This document shows, piece after piece, positions 1 to 8,658 of a DNA stretch of 39,741 nt (position 1 is the first letter of the stretch; each line of letters starts with the position of its first letter). The notes beneath the pieces were generated by a model. The model had not been told where the DNA came from. It worked only from the letters and a program-made list of their open reading frames with translations, and searched no databases. The DNA is from Pelagicoccus sp. SDUM812003 (lineage in GTDB: Bacteria; Verrucomicrobiota; Verrucomicrobiia; Opitutales; Opitutaceae): assembly GCF_031127815.1 (NCBI RefSeq), contig NZ_JARXHY010000024.1, positions 1 to 39,741 on the forward strand. The letters run 5' to 3'. The translations under genes and the position numbers were made by a program.

Positions 1-2
1 TC

Positions 3-929
3 AACCGCGGGAACTACCGCAGCTGGATTTTCGAGACGGATGGAGCGAAGGCTTCCTTCGAGAAGTCCCTGCTGGAGGCTGCGGAGAGAAGCGGCTGGAA
101 GCTGCATGCCTACTGCGTGATGGGAAATCATTTTCACCTGGCCTTGGAGACGCCAGCGCCGAACCTGAGCGAGGGCATGCGTTGGCTGCAGAGCTCGTTC
201 GCCATGCGGTTCAATAGATTCCGCAAGGAAAACGGCCACATATTCCAGGGACGTTTCAAGAGTATCGTGGTGGAGGATGTCGAGCGTCTGGCTTGGCTTT
301 GCCACTACATTCACTTAAACCCGGTGCGGGCCCGGATCTGCCCCGTGTCCGATCTGAGAGGCTATCGGTACTCGAGCTATTTCCACCTCTGGGACAAGCG
401 GAGGCGATCGAAAGGAGTGGGCTTTGATGTCTGTCTGGAGGGAGCGGGGGAACTGAAGGATACACCTGCCGGGCGACGTAAGTACCAGCAGTATCTCGCT
501 TGGCTTGCTGAGGACGAACCGAGGCAGAAGGAGTTGTTGTTCGACAGGATGAGCAATGGCTGGGCTCTCGGTACGAAAGGGTTCAAGCAGGCATTGCTGG
601 AGGATGAGAAGGCGATCAAGGCGTGTTTGGAGCTGGGAGTGGACGATGCTCGGGAGATGAGGGAACTGGCCTGGGAGGCGAGACTGGAGCGATGCCTTGG
701 AGCGCTCGGGAAGGTGTCTGGCGAATCGGGGGTGGAGTCGAAATCTGCGGATTGGAAGGTGGCCATCGCTTGTTATATGAAAAAGACGCTTCTGTGCCGC
801 AACGGCTGGCTGGCCGAGAGGCTGAATATGGGCGCGGAGTCTGCAGTGGCTCGATACTGCTCGGAGTTTTTTAGGGGAGGGAGAACGGGGGCTTTGTCGC
901 ACTATCGGTTGTTGATATCAAAGGTATAG
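3..929 (+). CDS. RAYT / IS200-like (Y1) transposase, 5' end outside window
   Basis: HUH single-strand transposase of the REP-associated tyrosine transposase type. The frame is open from the window edge (first full codon at position 3) and begins with the family motif NRGNYRSWIF, so the GTG at 117 is internal and the true start lies upstream. The HUH histidines are in MGNHFHLALETP. The segment CHYIHLNPVRA is the usual RAYT motif carrying the candidate catalytic Tyr. A long C-terminal extension of about 150 residues follows, as in the larger RAYTs outside the gamma-proteobacteria. The stop codon TAG at 927-929 is made of the last two bases of a TATA duplication and the first G of the inserted IS. 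The uninterrupted repeat would also give TAG there, so the protein end is unchanged. The last 113 bases before the IS are duplicated at 2530-2642. The call is firm; activity is unknown. Confidence 0.87.
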   Translation, partial: NRGNYRSWIFETDGAKASFEKSLLEAAERSGWKLHAYCVMGNHFHLALETPAPNLSEGMRWLQSSFAMRFNRFRKENGHIFQGRFKSIVVEDVERLAWLCHYIHLNPVRARICPVSDLRGYRYSSYFHLWDKRRRSKGVGFDVCLEGAGELKDTPAGRRKYQQYLAWLAEDEPRQKELLFDRMSNGWALGTKGFKQALLEDEKAIKACLELGVDDAREMRELAWEARLERCLGALGKVSGESGVESKSADWKVAIACYMKKTLLCRNGWLAERLNMGAESAVARYCSEFFRGGRTGALSHYRLLISKV

Positions 930-2435
930 GGGCTGTTGCCCAAATAGTGGATACAACGCTCTGAACTGGATTTCAGGCCTTTTTGCATCGCCACCTGCAC
1001 TCTTCGATAATGCCTCCAAAATCGATATTGCCACCCTTGCAATCCGCGCGAAAGCGGTAATTGCAGGGCCTTGGACTCGAGATATAACCACTGCGGGACT
1101 CTTCCTAGGGCCGGAGGCGTTAGCGATCAGTATCTTCACGTTCTCTATCGCGCAGATGATGTGATCCTGGATGCGCTGACGCCATAGGCGTCGCCAGCGC
1201 GAGCGCTTGAAGCCGTGAAGATTGGCGGACTGGGCGAAGCTGCCTTCCATCCGCCACTTCCGGCGGGCTCGGCTCCGATGGGCGGGCTCGCTGCGGCTTT
1301 GCTCGAGCCCCTGGTCGATCAGCTCCTGTCCCCAGCGTCTTTGAACCGTCCTGCCAAGCTTAGCCTTCGTGCATTGCGGCCTGAGGCTGCATCGGTCGCA
1401 GGTTCCCTTGCGGACCGCATACTCGACGCTCATTCTTATCTTGTCAGGACTCCTTGGATACAGTCTTTCGCCCGCAGGGCACGCATAGGTGTCGCTTGCC
1501 GCGTCGTAGCGGAAGCGTTCGGCTCCGTAGACCTCGACATGCCGCTTCCTTCCGGAATGCGGCTTCATATGCGTCGCCACGCCCAGTGCGACGAAGTCGC
1601 GATAGTTCTCGGAGGTTCCGTACTGCGAGTCTGCGACGGCACTTTGAGGAAGTCCTCCGACGTTCGCTCTATGCTGATGAAGAAGCGCGAGCATCTTTGC
1701 GTTTTCCTCAACGTCGCCTGGAGAGGTGATGGTGGCCGTGACGACCCCATGCTCGTCGTCGACCGCTCGATGAGCCTTGTAGCGGGGCTTGGACTCGCCG
1801 CCGGTCTTCTTTCGAGCGCAGGGAGCGTCGGGGTCGGTGGGGCTGATTAGCGTCGCGTTGGCCAGTCTCCCTTTGCTCGAGTCGGACTTGCAGCCTTCCA
1901 GCTTCGCCTCCTGCGCACCGTAGACTTCCCGCAGGCGGGCTATCATCTCGGGGTCGCTTTTGACGACCGAGTCTCTCGACGCGTTCGCGTCGATCAGACT
2001 GCCGTCCATGTGTAGAAGCTCGTTGGATACGAGTCTCGCTTCGACGCACTGGCTTACGCTGCGCAGGAACATCTTCTCGAAGGCGTCCGCTCCCCATCTA
2101 GCCCGAGCCTTGGAGAGAACGCTGTGATCGGGAATCGCGTCGTCGAGACCGTAGCCGAGGAACCAGAGGTAGTCCAGTCGCTCGGGCAGGATCCTCATTA
2201 GCTCTCGCTCGCTGCGGACGTTGTCCCAGAACAGGAGGAACATCAGCTTGAGGACGACCTCAGGGTCGACCGAGACGTTGCCGTTGCTGCCGTACTTGTC
2301 GGCGACTTCCTCGCGAACGAACGAAAAGTCCACCTGTTCGTCGACCTTTCTGAGCGGATGGTCGAGTCGGACCCGCTTGTCCAGATCGACGCCATAGCTG
2401 AACAGATTCTTCTGCCTCTCGTGCTTGCCCATCAT
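918..2435 (-). CDS. IS1182-family DDE transposase
   Basis: Transposase of 505 residues. The N-terminal part (DPEVVLKLMFLLFWDNVRSERELMRIL) is the DUF772-type domain. The first Asp is in LLHMDGSLIDANAS and the second in AVADSQYGTSENY. A Cys cluster, CDRCSLRPQC, precedes the C-terminal part. The acidic third residue is probably the Glu in RMEGSFAQSANLHGF. Two ATG codons are adjacent at 2435 and 2432. The reading frame runs out of the IS: after GQQP it continues through the TATA duplication and stops at a TGA in the host flank (918-920). The element thus relies on the target for its stop codon, and the REP-like repeat supplies only a few extra residues. No frameshift or internal stop is seen, so it may be active. 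Confidence 0.92.
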   Translation of the reverse strand: MMGKHERQKNLFSYGVDLDKRVRLDHPLRKVDEQVDFSFVREEVADKYGSNGNVSVDPEVVLKLMFLLFWDNVRSERELMRILPERLDYLWFLGYGLDDAIPDHSVLSKARARWGADAFEKMFLRSVSQCVEARLVSNELLHMDGSLIDANASRDSVVKSDPEMIARLREVYGAQEAKLEGCKSDSSKGRLANATLISPTDPDAPCARKKTGGESKPRYKAHRAVDDEHGVVTATITSPGDVEENAKMLALLHQHRANVGGLPQSAVADSQYGTSENYRDFVALGVATHMKPHSGRKRHVEVYGAERFRYDAASDTYACPAGERLYPRSPDKIRMSVEYAVRKGTCDRCSLRPQCTKAKLGRTVQRRWGQELIDQGLEQSRSEPAHRSRARRKWRMEGSFAQSANLHGFKRSRWRRLWRQRIQDHIICAIENVKILIANASGPRKSPAVVISRVQGPAITAFARIARVAISILEALSKSAGGDAKRPEIQFRALYPLFGQQPLYL

Positions 2436-2502
2436 GATAGGCGGAGCTTACACGTCAATTGTTCCTGTATCCAGACTTTAAGTGCATTTGGGCAACAGCC
2501 CC
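929..2502 (-). mobile_element. Complete IS1182-family insertion sequence (1574 bp)
   Basis: Both ends carry the inverted repeat GGGGCTGTTGCCCAAAT (17 bp, left at 929-945, right complement ending at 2502). The element is flanked by a direct TATA on each side (925-928 and 2503-2506). Joining the flanks restores AAAGGTATAGGATTGACCCC, a sequence found intact at 2634-2653, so the insertion site and its 4-bp duplication can be proved from this window. One transposase ORF fills the element on the minus strand. The 4-bp palindromic target duplication and the DDE transposase with a Cys-rich insert fit the IS1182 family. Confidence 0.93.
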
Positions 2503-2529
2503 TATAGGATTGACCCCTTTTAGTAGCCT

Positions 2530-2642
2530 GAGAGGCTGAATATGGGCGCGGAGTCTGCTGTGGCTCGATATTGCTCGGAGTTTTTTAGGGGAGGGAGAAC
2601 GGGGGCCTTGTCGCACTATCGGTTGTTGAAAATAAAGGTATA
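2530..2642 (+). repeat. Duplicate of the 3' end of the RAYT gene
   Basis: This segment repeats 816-928 with only a few differences (for example GAAAATAAAGG against GATATCAAAGG near the end) and has the same length, 113 bp. It is a non-coding fragment of the transposase tail plus the start of the REP-like motif. It shows that the gene end and its repeat were duplicated in tandem before, or independently of, the IS insertion. Confidence 0.88.
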
Positions 2643-2666
2643 GGATTGACCCCTTTTAGTAGCCTT

Positions 2667-2715
2667 CCTGAAATCCAGTTCAGAGCGTTGTATCCACTAT
2701 TTGGGCAACAGCCCC
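2667..2715 (+). mobile_element. 49-bp remnant of the same IS1182-family element, opposite orientation
   Basis: The bases are the exact reverse complement of the left end of the complete IS (929-977). The remnant ends in GCAACAGCCCC and is followed directly by TATAGGATTGACCCC, so it sits at the same TATA position of another repeat copy. Everything internal to position 977 of the element is missing. It is best read as a second insertion in the reverse orientation followed by a deletion. Confidence 0.87.
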
Positions 2716-2857
2716 TATAGGATTGACCCCTTTAAGAAGCCCTTCCTTTTAGAATCGCCCTTTTAGAAGAGTTCAAAGGTATAGGATTGATCCCTTTTAG
2801 TAGAAGAGTAGAGTGGTCCTACTTTTAGCTGCTCCGCGCGATTTAGCGTTGATTGAA

Positions 2858-4657
2858 CTAGAAGCTCCAGACCAGAGGCACGACGATGACGGTGATGATG
2901 AACGCCAGTAGATTCAAGGGAATGCCCACTTTGAGAAAGTCGGAAAATCTGTATCCGCCAATTCCGTACACGTAGGTGTTGGTCTGGTATCCGATGGGGG
3001 TGGCGAAACTCGCTGACGCTCCCATGGCTACGGCGATGATAAATGGCCTTGCGTCGACGCCGAGCGTTTCGGCTGTGCCGATCGCCAGGGTGGTCATGAG
3101 CACGGCTGCGGCGTTGTTGGAGAGAACCTCGGTGAGGGTCGTAGTGAGCAGGTAGATGCCGGCGAGCAGGAAGATAGGGCGCCAGGGTTCAGATACGAGT
3201 TGTGAAACCGAGCTGACTAAGTTTTGGGCAAGGTAGTCGGAAGCTCCGCTGGTCTCCATGGCTCGGCCCACGCCGATCATGGCGAAGATGAGGAAAAGGA
3301 TAGGCCAGTGGATGGATCGATAGGCGTCGTTCATGCTGATGCACTTGGTGAGCAGCAAAAGGACGCAGGCGATGATGGCGGCTCCCGCGATGGGCATAAG
3401 GCCGATCGCGGATACGGAGATGACTCCCGCGATGGCTCCCAGCGTGAGAACGAGCTTGGCGGGGTTGCTTTTGGCTTCGATGCGGGCTTCGTCGATGATG
3501 ACGAAGTCGCCTTGGCGGCGGAGGTTTTCGATCGCTTCCTTGCTGCCGAGGAGCAGGAGGATGTCGCCGGCTTGCAAAGGGGAGCTGTAAAGCTCGGTCC
3601 GAAGATTGCGGCCTTTGCGATGGATTGCGACGGGGGCGAGTCGGTAGCGCTGACGGAAGTTGAGTTCTCGAAGGGTTGAACCGGCGAGGTTGGTCTCCGA
3701 GCGGAGGGCGACCTCCACGAAGCTGCCCTCTACGGCGGCGATCTGTTCGAGTCCAAACTCAGCGAGCAAGGCGTCAAGAGCGCTGGTGGGGGACGACTGC
3801 GCTTTTGCTAAGGCTCGGGCCGATGCGGTGACTAGGACGCGGTCGCCTGCTTCGAGCAGGGTCTTGGAGCTTTCGCCCGGAAGGGCGATACCGCGACGAA
3901 TGACTTCAAGCGCTTTGAGACCACTGTTCTTGTATTGAGGAAACTGTGACAAGCTTTTGCCTACCAGGGCGGAGTCATCGTTTACAAACGCTTCTAGGAT
4001 GTACTCGCGCTTTTCCTCTTCTGTGAGTATGGAAGTCAGCATCTCGCGCCGAGGGATCAGCTTGTAGCCGATGGTGAGTAGGTAGAGCGATCCGCCGAGG
4101 AAGAGCGGTATGCCGATCCAAGCCAATTCGAACATCGAGATGGGTTCGAGCCCGCGATTGGCGGCTACGGAGCTTACGACAATGTTGGTGCTAGTGCCAA
4201 TGAGCGTGCAAGACCCTCCGAAAATGGAAGCGTAGGAAAGGGGTATCAGAAGTTTGGATGCAGGGGCTCCGATCTGCTTGGCTAGAGACAGCGCGACGGG
4301 CAAGAAAACCACGACTACCGGCGTGTTGTTGATGAAGGCGGATATGGCTGCCACGCAGAGAATGAGCGCGGGCAGGGCGGTGCGCATGCGAAGACCCGGG
4401 ATGCTCTGCAAGCGGTCAGCGAGGAGCTGGATGGCGCCGCTCTTTTCCAAGGCGGCGCTGAGGATGAACATGGCGCCTACGGTGATCGGGGCGGAGTTTG
4501 AGAACGATGCGAGAGCGTCGTTCGTGCTCAGTATTCCTGTCGCCATCAGGATGGCCAGGCCGGCGAAGGCAGTGAGCTCGGTAGGAAGCTTTTCCCACGC
4601 GAAGCTTGCGAGCATCGCTCCGAGCAGCAGAAATACGAGCAGGATCTCCCAGGTCAT
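2858..4657 (-). CDS. SLC13/DASS-type anion permease with RCK_C domains (probable sulfate permease)
   Basis: Membrane permease of 599 residues. Hydrophobic segments fill residues 1-200 and 400-599. The N-terminal half carries INNTPVVVVFLPV and the C-terminal half LSNNAAAVLMTTLAIG, the paired NTP/NNA hairpins of the SLC13/DASS fold. The soluble middle (about 210-395) contains two TrkA-C/RCK_C-like repeats, seen as VGKSLSQF...LPGESSKTLLEAGDRVLVTA and LAGSTLRELNFRQRYRLAPVAIHRKG. This architecture is known from bacterial and algal sulfate permeases such as the Chlamydomonas SLT proteins. It follows the Rrf2 gene by 43 bp and lies in a run of sulfate genes, which is why sulfate is favoured over dicarboxylates. 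Substrate and coupling ion are inferred. Confidence 0.85.
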   Translation of the reverse strand: MTWEILLVFLLLGAMLASFAWEKLPTELTAFAGLAILMATGILSTNDALASFSNSAPITVGAMFILSAALEKSGAIQLLADRLQSIPGLRMRTALPALILCVAAISAFINNTPVVVVFLPVALSLAKQIGAPASKLLIPLSYASIFGGSCTLIGTSTNIVVSSVAANRGLEPISMFELAWIGIPLFLGGSLYLLTIGYKLIPRREMLTSILTEEEKREYILEAFVNDDSALVGKSLSQFPQYKNSGLKALEVIRRGIALPGESSKTLLEAGDRVLVTASARALAKAQSSPTSALDALLAEFGLEQIAAVEGSFVEVALRSETNLAGSTLRELNFRQRYRLAPVAIHRKGRNLRTELYSSPLQAGDILLLLGSKEAIENLRRQGDFVIIDEARIEAKSNPAKLVLTLGAIAGVISVSAIGLMPIAGAAIIACVLLLLTKCISMNDAYRSIHWPILFLIFAMIGVGRAMETSGASDYLAQNLVSSVSQLVSEPWRPIFLLAGIYLLTTTLTEVLSNNAAAVLMTTLAIGTAETLGVDARPFIIAVAMGASASFATPIGYQTNTYVYGIGGYRFSDFLKVGIPLNLLAFIITVIVVPLVWSF

Positions 4658-4681
4658 TGGTGATGTGGCTATTCCGCAAGG

Positions 4682-4700
4682 ACCCGCTTGGAGGGCGGGT
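4682..4700 (-). promoter_or_regulatory. Intercistronic hairpin after the Rrf2 gene
   Basis: A perfect 6-bp stem (ACCCGC with GCGGGT, 7-nt loop) starts directly at the stop codon of the Rrf2 gene. No T-run follows on the minus strand, so a classical terminator is unlikely. It may slow exonucleases or reduce read-through into the permease gene. Confidence 0.45.
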
Positions 4701-5270
4701 TTAGTTGGACTTGTCTCCCAAATCGTTCATGAGCTCCGCTAGAAATCCGTCCTTAGGGTCAGCGGCGTTGTTTCGCGTGGCGGATTCCTTGGCTTTGTTC
4801 TTCATGCGCATAAAGTAGTTGTCGGCTCCGCTTCGGCGAATCTTGCGCAGTGTGACTTCGACCACGTCGTGAAGGCTGTAGCGATCGAGTATATTCGACA
4901 TGGCGTTGCGCACATCGATCATCAGCATACGAAGTCCGCAATGCTCCTCGTCAGGGCAGGAGCAGCGTTCGTAGGCGGTTTGGCTGGCGCAGCAAATAGG
5001 AGCAAGCGGACCGTCGAGGAGGCGGACGATTTGTCCTATCTTTATGGAGGAGAGTTCTTTGGCCACGTAGTAGCCACCCGCCTTGCCGCGTTGGGTCGCG
5101 ACCAGACCTTCGCGGCGGAGTTCTATCATGATCTGCTCGAGAAACTTGATCGGCAGGTTCTCGGCTTCGGCTAGTTCGCTTAGCGGTACCACTTCGTACT
5201 CCAGGGATTGGGCAATGCCGAGGTCGATCATGGCGCGTAGGCCGTATTCCGCTTTTTTTGACAGTTTCAT
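4701..5270 (-). CDS. Rrf2-family transcriptional regulator with a Cys cluster
   Basis: Regulator of 189 residues. The N-terminal winged helix starts MKLSKKAEYGLRAM and contains the wing GKAGGYYVAKELSSIKIGQIVRLLDGPLAP. Five cysteines follow (about C93, C94, C103, C105, C111) with H110. IscR ligates its [2Fe-2S] cluster with Cys92, Cys98, Cys104 and His107, so this protein could bind a cluster or sense thiols, but the spacing is not identical. CymR, the Rrf2 repressor of sulfur genes in Firmicutes, lacks such a cluster. The C-terminal tail (about 150-189) is charged. The gene sits between the anchored sulfate-binding protein and the SLC13 permease, and a motif directly upstream is shared with yezD. 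The likely role is autoregulated control of sulfate uptake. Family is certain; ligand and targets are inferred. Confidence 0.9.
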   Translation of the reverse strand: MKLSKKAEYGLRAMIDLGIAQSLEYEVVPLSELAEAENLPIKFLEQIMIELRREGLVATQRGKAGGYYVAKELSSIKIGQIVRLLDGPLAPICCASQTAYERCSCPDEEHCGLRMLMIDVRNAMSNILDRYSLHDVVEVTLRKIRRSGADNYFMRMKNKAKESATRNNAADPKDGFLAELMNDLGDKSN

Positions 5271-5276
5271 AAAAGG

Positions 5277-5296
5277 CTACTAAATCTATCGGAAAT
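5277..5296. promoter_or_regulatory. Candidate Rrf2 operator upstream of the Rrf2 gene
   Basis: The sequence CTACTAAATCTATCGGAAAT lies 7 bp before the start codon. It matches the motif at 12254-12273 upstream of yezD at 16 of 20 positions (consensus CTACTAAANNNATNGGAAAT), in the same orientation relative to the gene. An operator so close to the start would fit autorepression. Binding is not shown. Confidence 0.5.
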
Positions 5297-5373
5297 TAGG
5301 GGGCAAGCTTTTAGGAGTTTGGGGTAGTGGTTTGATTTGGAACTCGATTTCTACGGAACTAGAAGGCGCTGAG

Positions 5374-6438
5374 TCATTCTCTACCGCCTCGGCTGGCTTC
5401 TCTCAGCCCTTCGAGATGGGAGTAGATCCCTCTGGCAGCGAAGGTCTCCTGCCAGCTGTTGGGTTTGATTGTGTACAGGTCGCGCGTCGGGAATGATGAT
5501 GCGGTTTGCGCAGCTACGGCTGGGTCGCTAGGCCTCAGGTGGTGATTAGCGGCTAGAAGTTGGCCAGTCTCGCTGAACTGGAATGCGAGGTAGTCGTGTG
5601 CGATGTCTTGGGTTCTGCGCTTTTCGACATGGCGCTGGAGAATGGCAATCTTGGGAGCGGCTAGTATGCTGCGGGGGAAGTGGACAGCCTCGAGATCTGG
5701 GTAGCCAAGCTCCGCGAGTTTCAGGGCGTCGCTCTCCCATGTAAGGAAGGCGTCGAGATCTAGGCGCAGCGCGAATTTCGACAATGCCGTGCGGGCGCCA
5801 GAGTCGATATGCGTCACTCTGAGGTAGAGTTTTTGCAGCTCGAGTATGGCCCGTGTTTCTTCGGCCGCACTCTCCTTGGCTGCTCGTTCCAGGGCGAGGA
5901 AGGCCCAGCGTCCGGCTCCGGACCGGTCTGGACTCGTCAAGGCGAGCTTGACATCCGAGCGCCAAAGGTCGGGCCAGTCCCGAATGCGCAAGGGATTTCC
6001 CGAGCGAACGACGAGGGAAATGCTGGAGTGGAAAGGTGAGCTGAGGTAGGGGAAGGACTCCTGCCAGTCCGCACTCGCGCAGCCGTTGTGATCTACGATG
6101 TTTTGGGTGTCGTAGGCGGAGGCGAGGGAGACCACGTCGGCGATTTGGCCACGAGCGAGGTTGCTAGCTTGTCGGACGGAGCCAGCGTGGCTCATGACTA
6201 TGCGAGTGTGGGCAGAATCAGGTAGGGTTTCGTAGTAGGCTTGGTTGAGAGCCGCATAGTACTCGCGGGACGCGTCGTAGGAAACGTGAAGCAATTCGGA
6301 ATCGCTGCGGAAGGGAAAATGGAAATAGGCCGCTATGGCGACCAGCGCTGCAAGCGCTAAGATGGCTGATACGACGATTCTGCGGTCTCGTTCGATCTCG
6401 GGCGTCGGTTTCGGAAAGGGCGGGTAGAGCTGGGTCAT
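5374..6438 (-). CDS. Membrane-anchored sulfate-binding protein paralogue
   Basis: Protein of 354 residues related to Sbp/CysP. A hydrophobic segment at about 22-41 (VVSAILALAALVAIAAYF) without a clear cleavage site suggests an N-terminal anchor. Family motifs are kept but drifted: LLHVSYDASREYY (usual [13 protein letters not shown]), SHAGSVRQASNL (usual SHGGSGKQARAV), ADVVSLASAYD, DSGARTALSKF (usual [11 protein letters not shown]) and FLTWESDA (usual LLAWENEA). It lies 146 bp after cysA and 103 bp before the Rrf2 gene, while a canonical sbp heads the ABC operon. It may deliver a different oxyanion, act as a high-affinity second binding protein, or serve as a sensor. Membership of the family is well supported; the ligand is not known. 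Confidence 0.85.
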   Translation of the reverse strand: MTQLYPPFPKPTPEIERDRRIVVSAILALAALVAIAAYFHFPFRSDSELLHVSYDASREYYAALNQAYYETLPDSAHTRIVMSHAGSVRQASNLARGQIADVVSLASAYDTQNIVDHNGCASADWQESFPYLSSPFHSSISLVVRSGNPLRIRDWPDLWRSDVKLALTSPDRSGAGRWAFLALERAAKESAAEETRAILELQKLYLRVTHIDSGARTALSKFALRLDLDAFLTWESDALKLAELGYPDLEAVHFPRSILAAPKIAILQRHVEKRRTQDIAHDYLAFQFSETGQLLAANHHLRPSDPAVAAQTASSFPTRDLYTIKPNSWQETFAARGIYSHLEGLREASRGGRE

Positions 6439-6584
6439 GATTGCGACGGGGTTGCCCAGAAAACTAACTGATTTTATAGGAAAAGGAAAGTAGTGTATTG
6501 ATGGAAATCTTATCTAATCCGGGCCGAGAAGGCGGCGTCTGATTCGCGGCTACAGCATAGTAGGCGTAGGAGGAATCTTGTGCC

Positions 6585-7664
6585 TTATGCTTTGGATGCT
6601 ATCTCTCCCTGCTCGCTCAGTCTTTCGACGAGTTCGAGTCGGCCGGAGCGACTCTTCTCGAACAGTCGTATGTGGCGGAACCTGATGCTCACGTTCTGGC
6701 CCGGTTGGAGCTGGAGTTCGTCAAGTTCGGACCGCGACACTTCGGCTTCAAGCTGTTCGCGAGTATCGAGGCGCTCGAGAGCGACGCTGCCTACGCTGCC
6801 GGCGGAGAAGATGTGCTGCACTCGGGCGCTCAGCGGAGAGGCGTCGATATCGGAGAGGATCTCGATGTCGTGGGGACGGACGTAGAGCTGATCGCGTTCG
6901 GCGACCTTTAGATTGCCGAAGCCGCTGGCGAGGCGGTTGACGTTGCCCATGAACTCGATGACGAAAGGCGATGCTGGATGGTCGAAGACGTTTTGAGGTG
7001 TACCCACTTGCTCGATACGCGCATGGTTCATCACCACGACTTGGTCAGCCAACTCGAGGGCTTCCTCCTGGTCGTGGGTGACGAAGACGGTGGTCAGACG
7101 CAGCTCTTCGTGGAAGTGCCGAAGCCAGCGGCGCAGGTCCTTGCGTACTTTCGCGTCAAGAGCGCCGAAGGGTTCATCCAGCAGGAGGACCTTCGGCTCG
7201 ATGGCGAGGGCGCGAGCGAGGGCGATGCGCTGGCGCTGCCCACCCGAAAGCTCTCCTGGAAGGCGATTCTCTAGGCCAGAGAGTTGGACGAGCTCGAGGA
7301 GGCGGGACACCTTGGCGTCGATTTCCGCTTTCGTGGGGCGAGCCTTCTTCGGCCGAACGGCGAGGCCGAAGGCGATGTTGTCGCGCACGGTCATGTGACG
7401 GAAGAGGGCGTAGTGCTGGAAGACCATACCGACCTGGCGTTGACGCGCTGGAATATTGGATACGTTTTCGCCATGGAAGAACAGATTCCCGCTGCGCTCG
7501 TCCGGAGATTCCAAGCCTGAAAGGATGCGGAGAAGCGTTGTTTTACCGGATCCGGAGGGTCCGACGAGCGCGACCAGTTCGCCGCTAGGGACCTCCAGAG
7601 TGACGTTGTCGAGCGCGACGGTTCTGCCGAAGGTCTTGCTGATGTTTTTTGCGTGTATGCTCAT
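6585..7664 (-). CDS. cysA: Sulfate/thiosulfate ABC transporter ATP-binding protein CysA
   Basis: ATPase of 359 residues, the normal CysA length. Walker A is GPSGSGKTT (about 35-43), the Q-loop is VFQHYALF, the signature is [15 protein letters not shown], Walker B is [12 protein letters not shown] and the switch His is in FVTHDQEEA. The C-terminal part from about 240 is a TOBE-type regulatory domain containing [10 protein letters not shown], typical of CysA. It energises import of sulfate through CysT/CysW at the inner membrane. It follows cysW by 45 bp in the order sbp-unknown-cysT-cysW-cysA. Confidence 0.96.
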   Translation of the reverse strand: MSIHAKNISKTFGRTVALDNVTLEVPSGELVALVGPSGSGKTTLLRILSGLESPDERSGNLFFHGENVSNIPARQRQVGMVFQHYALFRHMTVRDNIAFGLAVRPKKARPTKAEIDAKVSRLLELVQLSGLENRLPGELSGGQRQRIALARALAIEPKVLLLDEPFGALDAKVRKDLRRWLRHFHEELRLTTVFVTHDQEEALELADQVVVMNHARIEQVGTPQNVFDHPASPFVIEFMGNVNRLASGFGNLKVAERDQLYVRPHDIEILSDIDASPLSARVQHIFSAGSVGSVALERLDTREQLEAEVSRSELDELQLQPGQNVSIRFRHIRLFEKSRSGRLELVERLSEQGEIASKA

Positions 7665-7709
7665 GTAGCTCTCGTTTGTTGAACGGCTTTGATCGATGGA
7701 AGTTGTTGG

Positions 7710-8627
7710 CTAGCTTGCATTAGCGAGGTGGAGCGGCCGGTTGTCGGGCAGGCGTTCGGAAGCTCGCCGTTCGTGGCGCCGGACGAGTCGCCATTCGATG
7801 AAGGTCTTGCCCGCCAAAGTGACCAAAGCCAGCCCGGCGAGAAGCGAAGCGACGGCGAAGGCGGCGACGAAGTTGTACTCGTTGTAGAGAATTTCCACGT
7901 GCAGCGGCATGGTGTTGGTCAGTCCTCGAATGTGTCCTGAAACAACGGATACGGCTCCGAACTCTCCCATGGCTCGGGCATTGCAAAGCAGGACTCCATA
8001 TATGAGAGCCCACCGTATGTTGGGCAATGTGACTCTGCGGAAGATCTGCCAGCCGCTGGCTCCGAGCAGATAGGCAGCCTGTTCCTCTTCCCTTCCGTCG
8101 GCCTGCATGGCAGGTATCAGCTCTCTGGCGACGAAGGGAAAGGTGATGAATATGGTAGCGAGCGTGATGCCTGGCACGGCGAATATGATCTGTATGTCGC
8201 GCTCATGGAGCCATGGCCCCAGCCAGCCGTGGGCTCCGAAGAGGAGGACGAAGATAAGCCCGGATACCACAGGCGACACGGAGAAGGGCAGGTCAATCAG
8301 AGTGACAAGCAGGCTCTTGCCTTTGAAATCATGCTTGGCGATAGCCCAGCTGGCTACGACTCCGAATACTAAATTGAGCGGCACTGATATGGCCGCGACT
8401 AAGAGAGTCAGGTAGATCGCATGCAAGGCGTCCGGATCGCTGAAGGATGCGAAGTAGGCTCCCAATCCTTTACGTAGAGATTCCGCGAATACGGCGATGA
8501 GAGGGGAGAGCAGCAGCAAGAGCAGGAATGCCAACGAGGCTCCGATGAGAGATCGTCGCAGCCAAGTCGGGTCAGCTGTTGATTGTTTTTTCGCGCGGAC
8601 GCGAAGAGAAGGAAGTTTTCCAGCCAT
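7710..8627 (-). CDS. cysW: Sulfate ABC transporter permease CysW
   Basis: Inner-membrane permease of 305 residues with about six hydrophobic segments. The cytoplasmic EAA loop reads [31 protein letters not shown], and the following [19 protein letters not shown] is characteristic of CysW. It pairs with CysT to form the sulfate channel driven by CysA. The start ATG at 8627 is 31 bp after the cysT stop. The last residues ([15 protein letters not shown]) form a basic cytoplasmic tail. Confidence 0.95.
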   Translation of the reverse strand: MAGKLPSLRVRAKKQSTADPTWLRRSLIGASLAFLLLLLLSPLIAVFAESLRKGLGAYFASFSDPDALHAIYLTLLVAAISVPLNLVFGVVASWAIAKHDFKGKSLLVTLIDLPFSVSPVVSGLIFVLLFGAHGWLGPWLHERDIQIIFAVPGITLATIFITFPFVARELIPAMQADGREEEQAAYLLGASGWQIFRRVTLPNIRWALIYGVLLCNARAMGEFGAVSVVSGHIRGLTNTMPLHVEILYNEYNFVAAFAVASLLAGLALVTLAGKTFIEWRLVRRHERRASERLPDNRPLHLANAS

Positions 8628-8658
8628 GGTTGGATCCTGTTTGTTGTTGCGGGTTTGG

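Larger units (their letters stand above)
2503..2857 (+). repeat. RAYT-associated repeat array with duplicated gene tail
   Basis: This gene-free stretch holds four copies of a motif with core AAAGGTATAGGATTGACCCC followed by TTTTAGTAG. Copy 1 is split by the IS (921-928 plus 2503-2528). Copy 2 is intact at 2634-2662. Copy 3 is half a copy at 2716-2738, cut by an IS end. Copy 4 is at 2775-2803 with one C-to-T change. The sequence on the other strand (GGGGTCAATCCTATACC) resembles repeats commonly found next to RAYT genes. The GTAG at the end of the motif recalls the GTAG/GGAG tetranucleotide known from REP units, but no strong hairpin follows it, so REP identity is inferred from the neighbouring RAYT gene. 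Confidence 0.75.

Noticed and set aside
6439-6584. Third copy of the candidate Rrf2 operator before the anchored binding protein
   Set aside because: Only short pieces (for example CACTACTTT on the minus strand) resemble the motif; the 20-bp pattern is not present.
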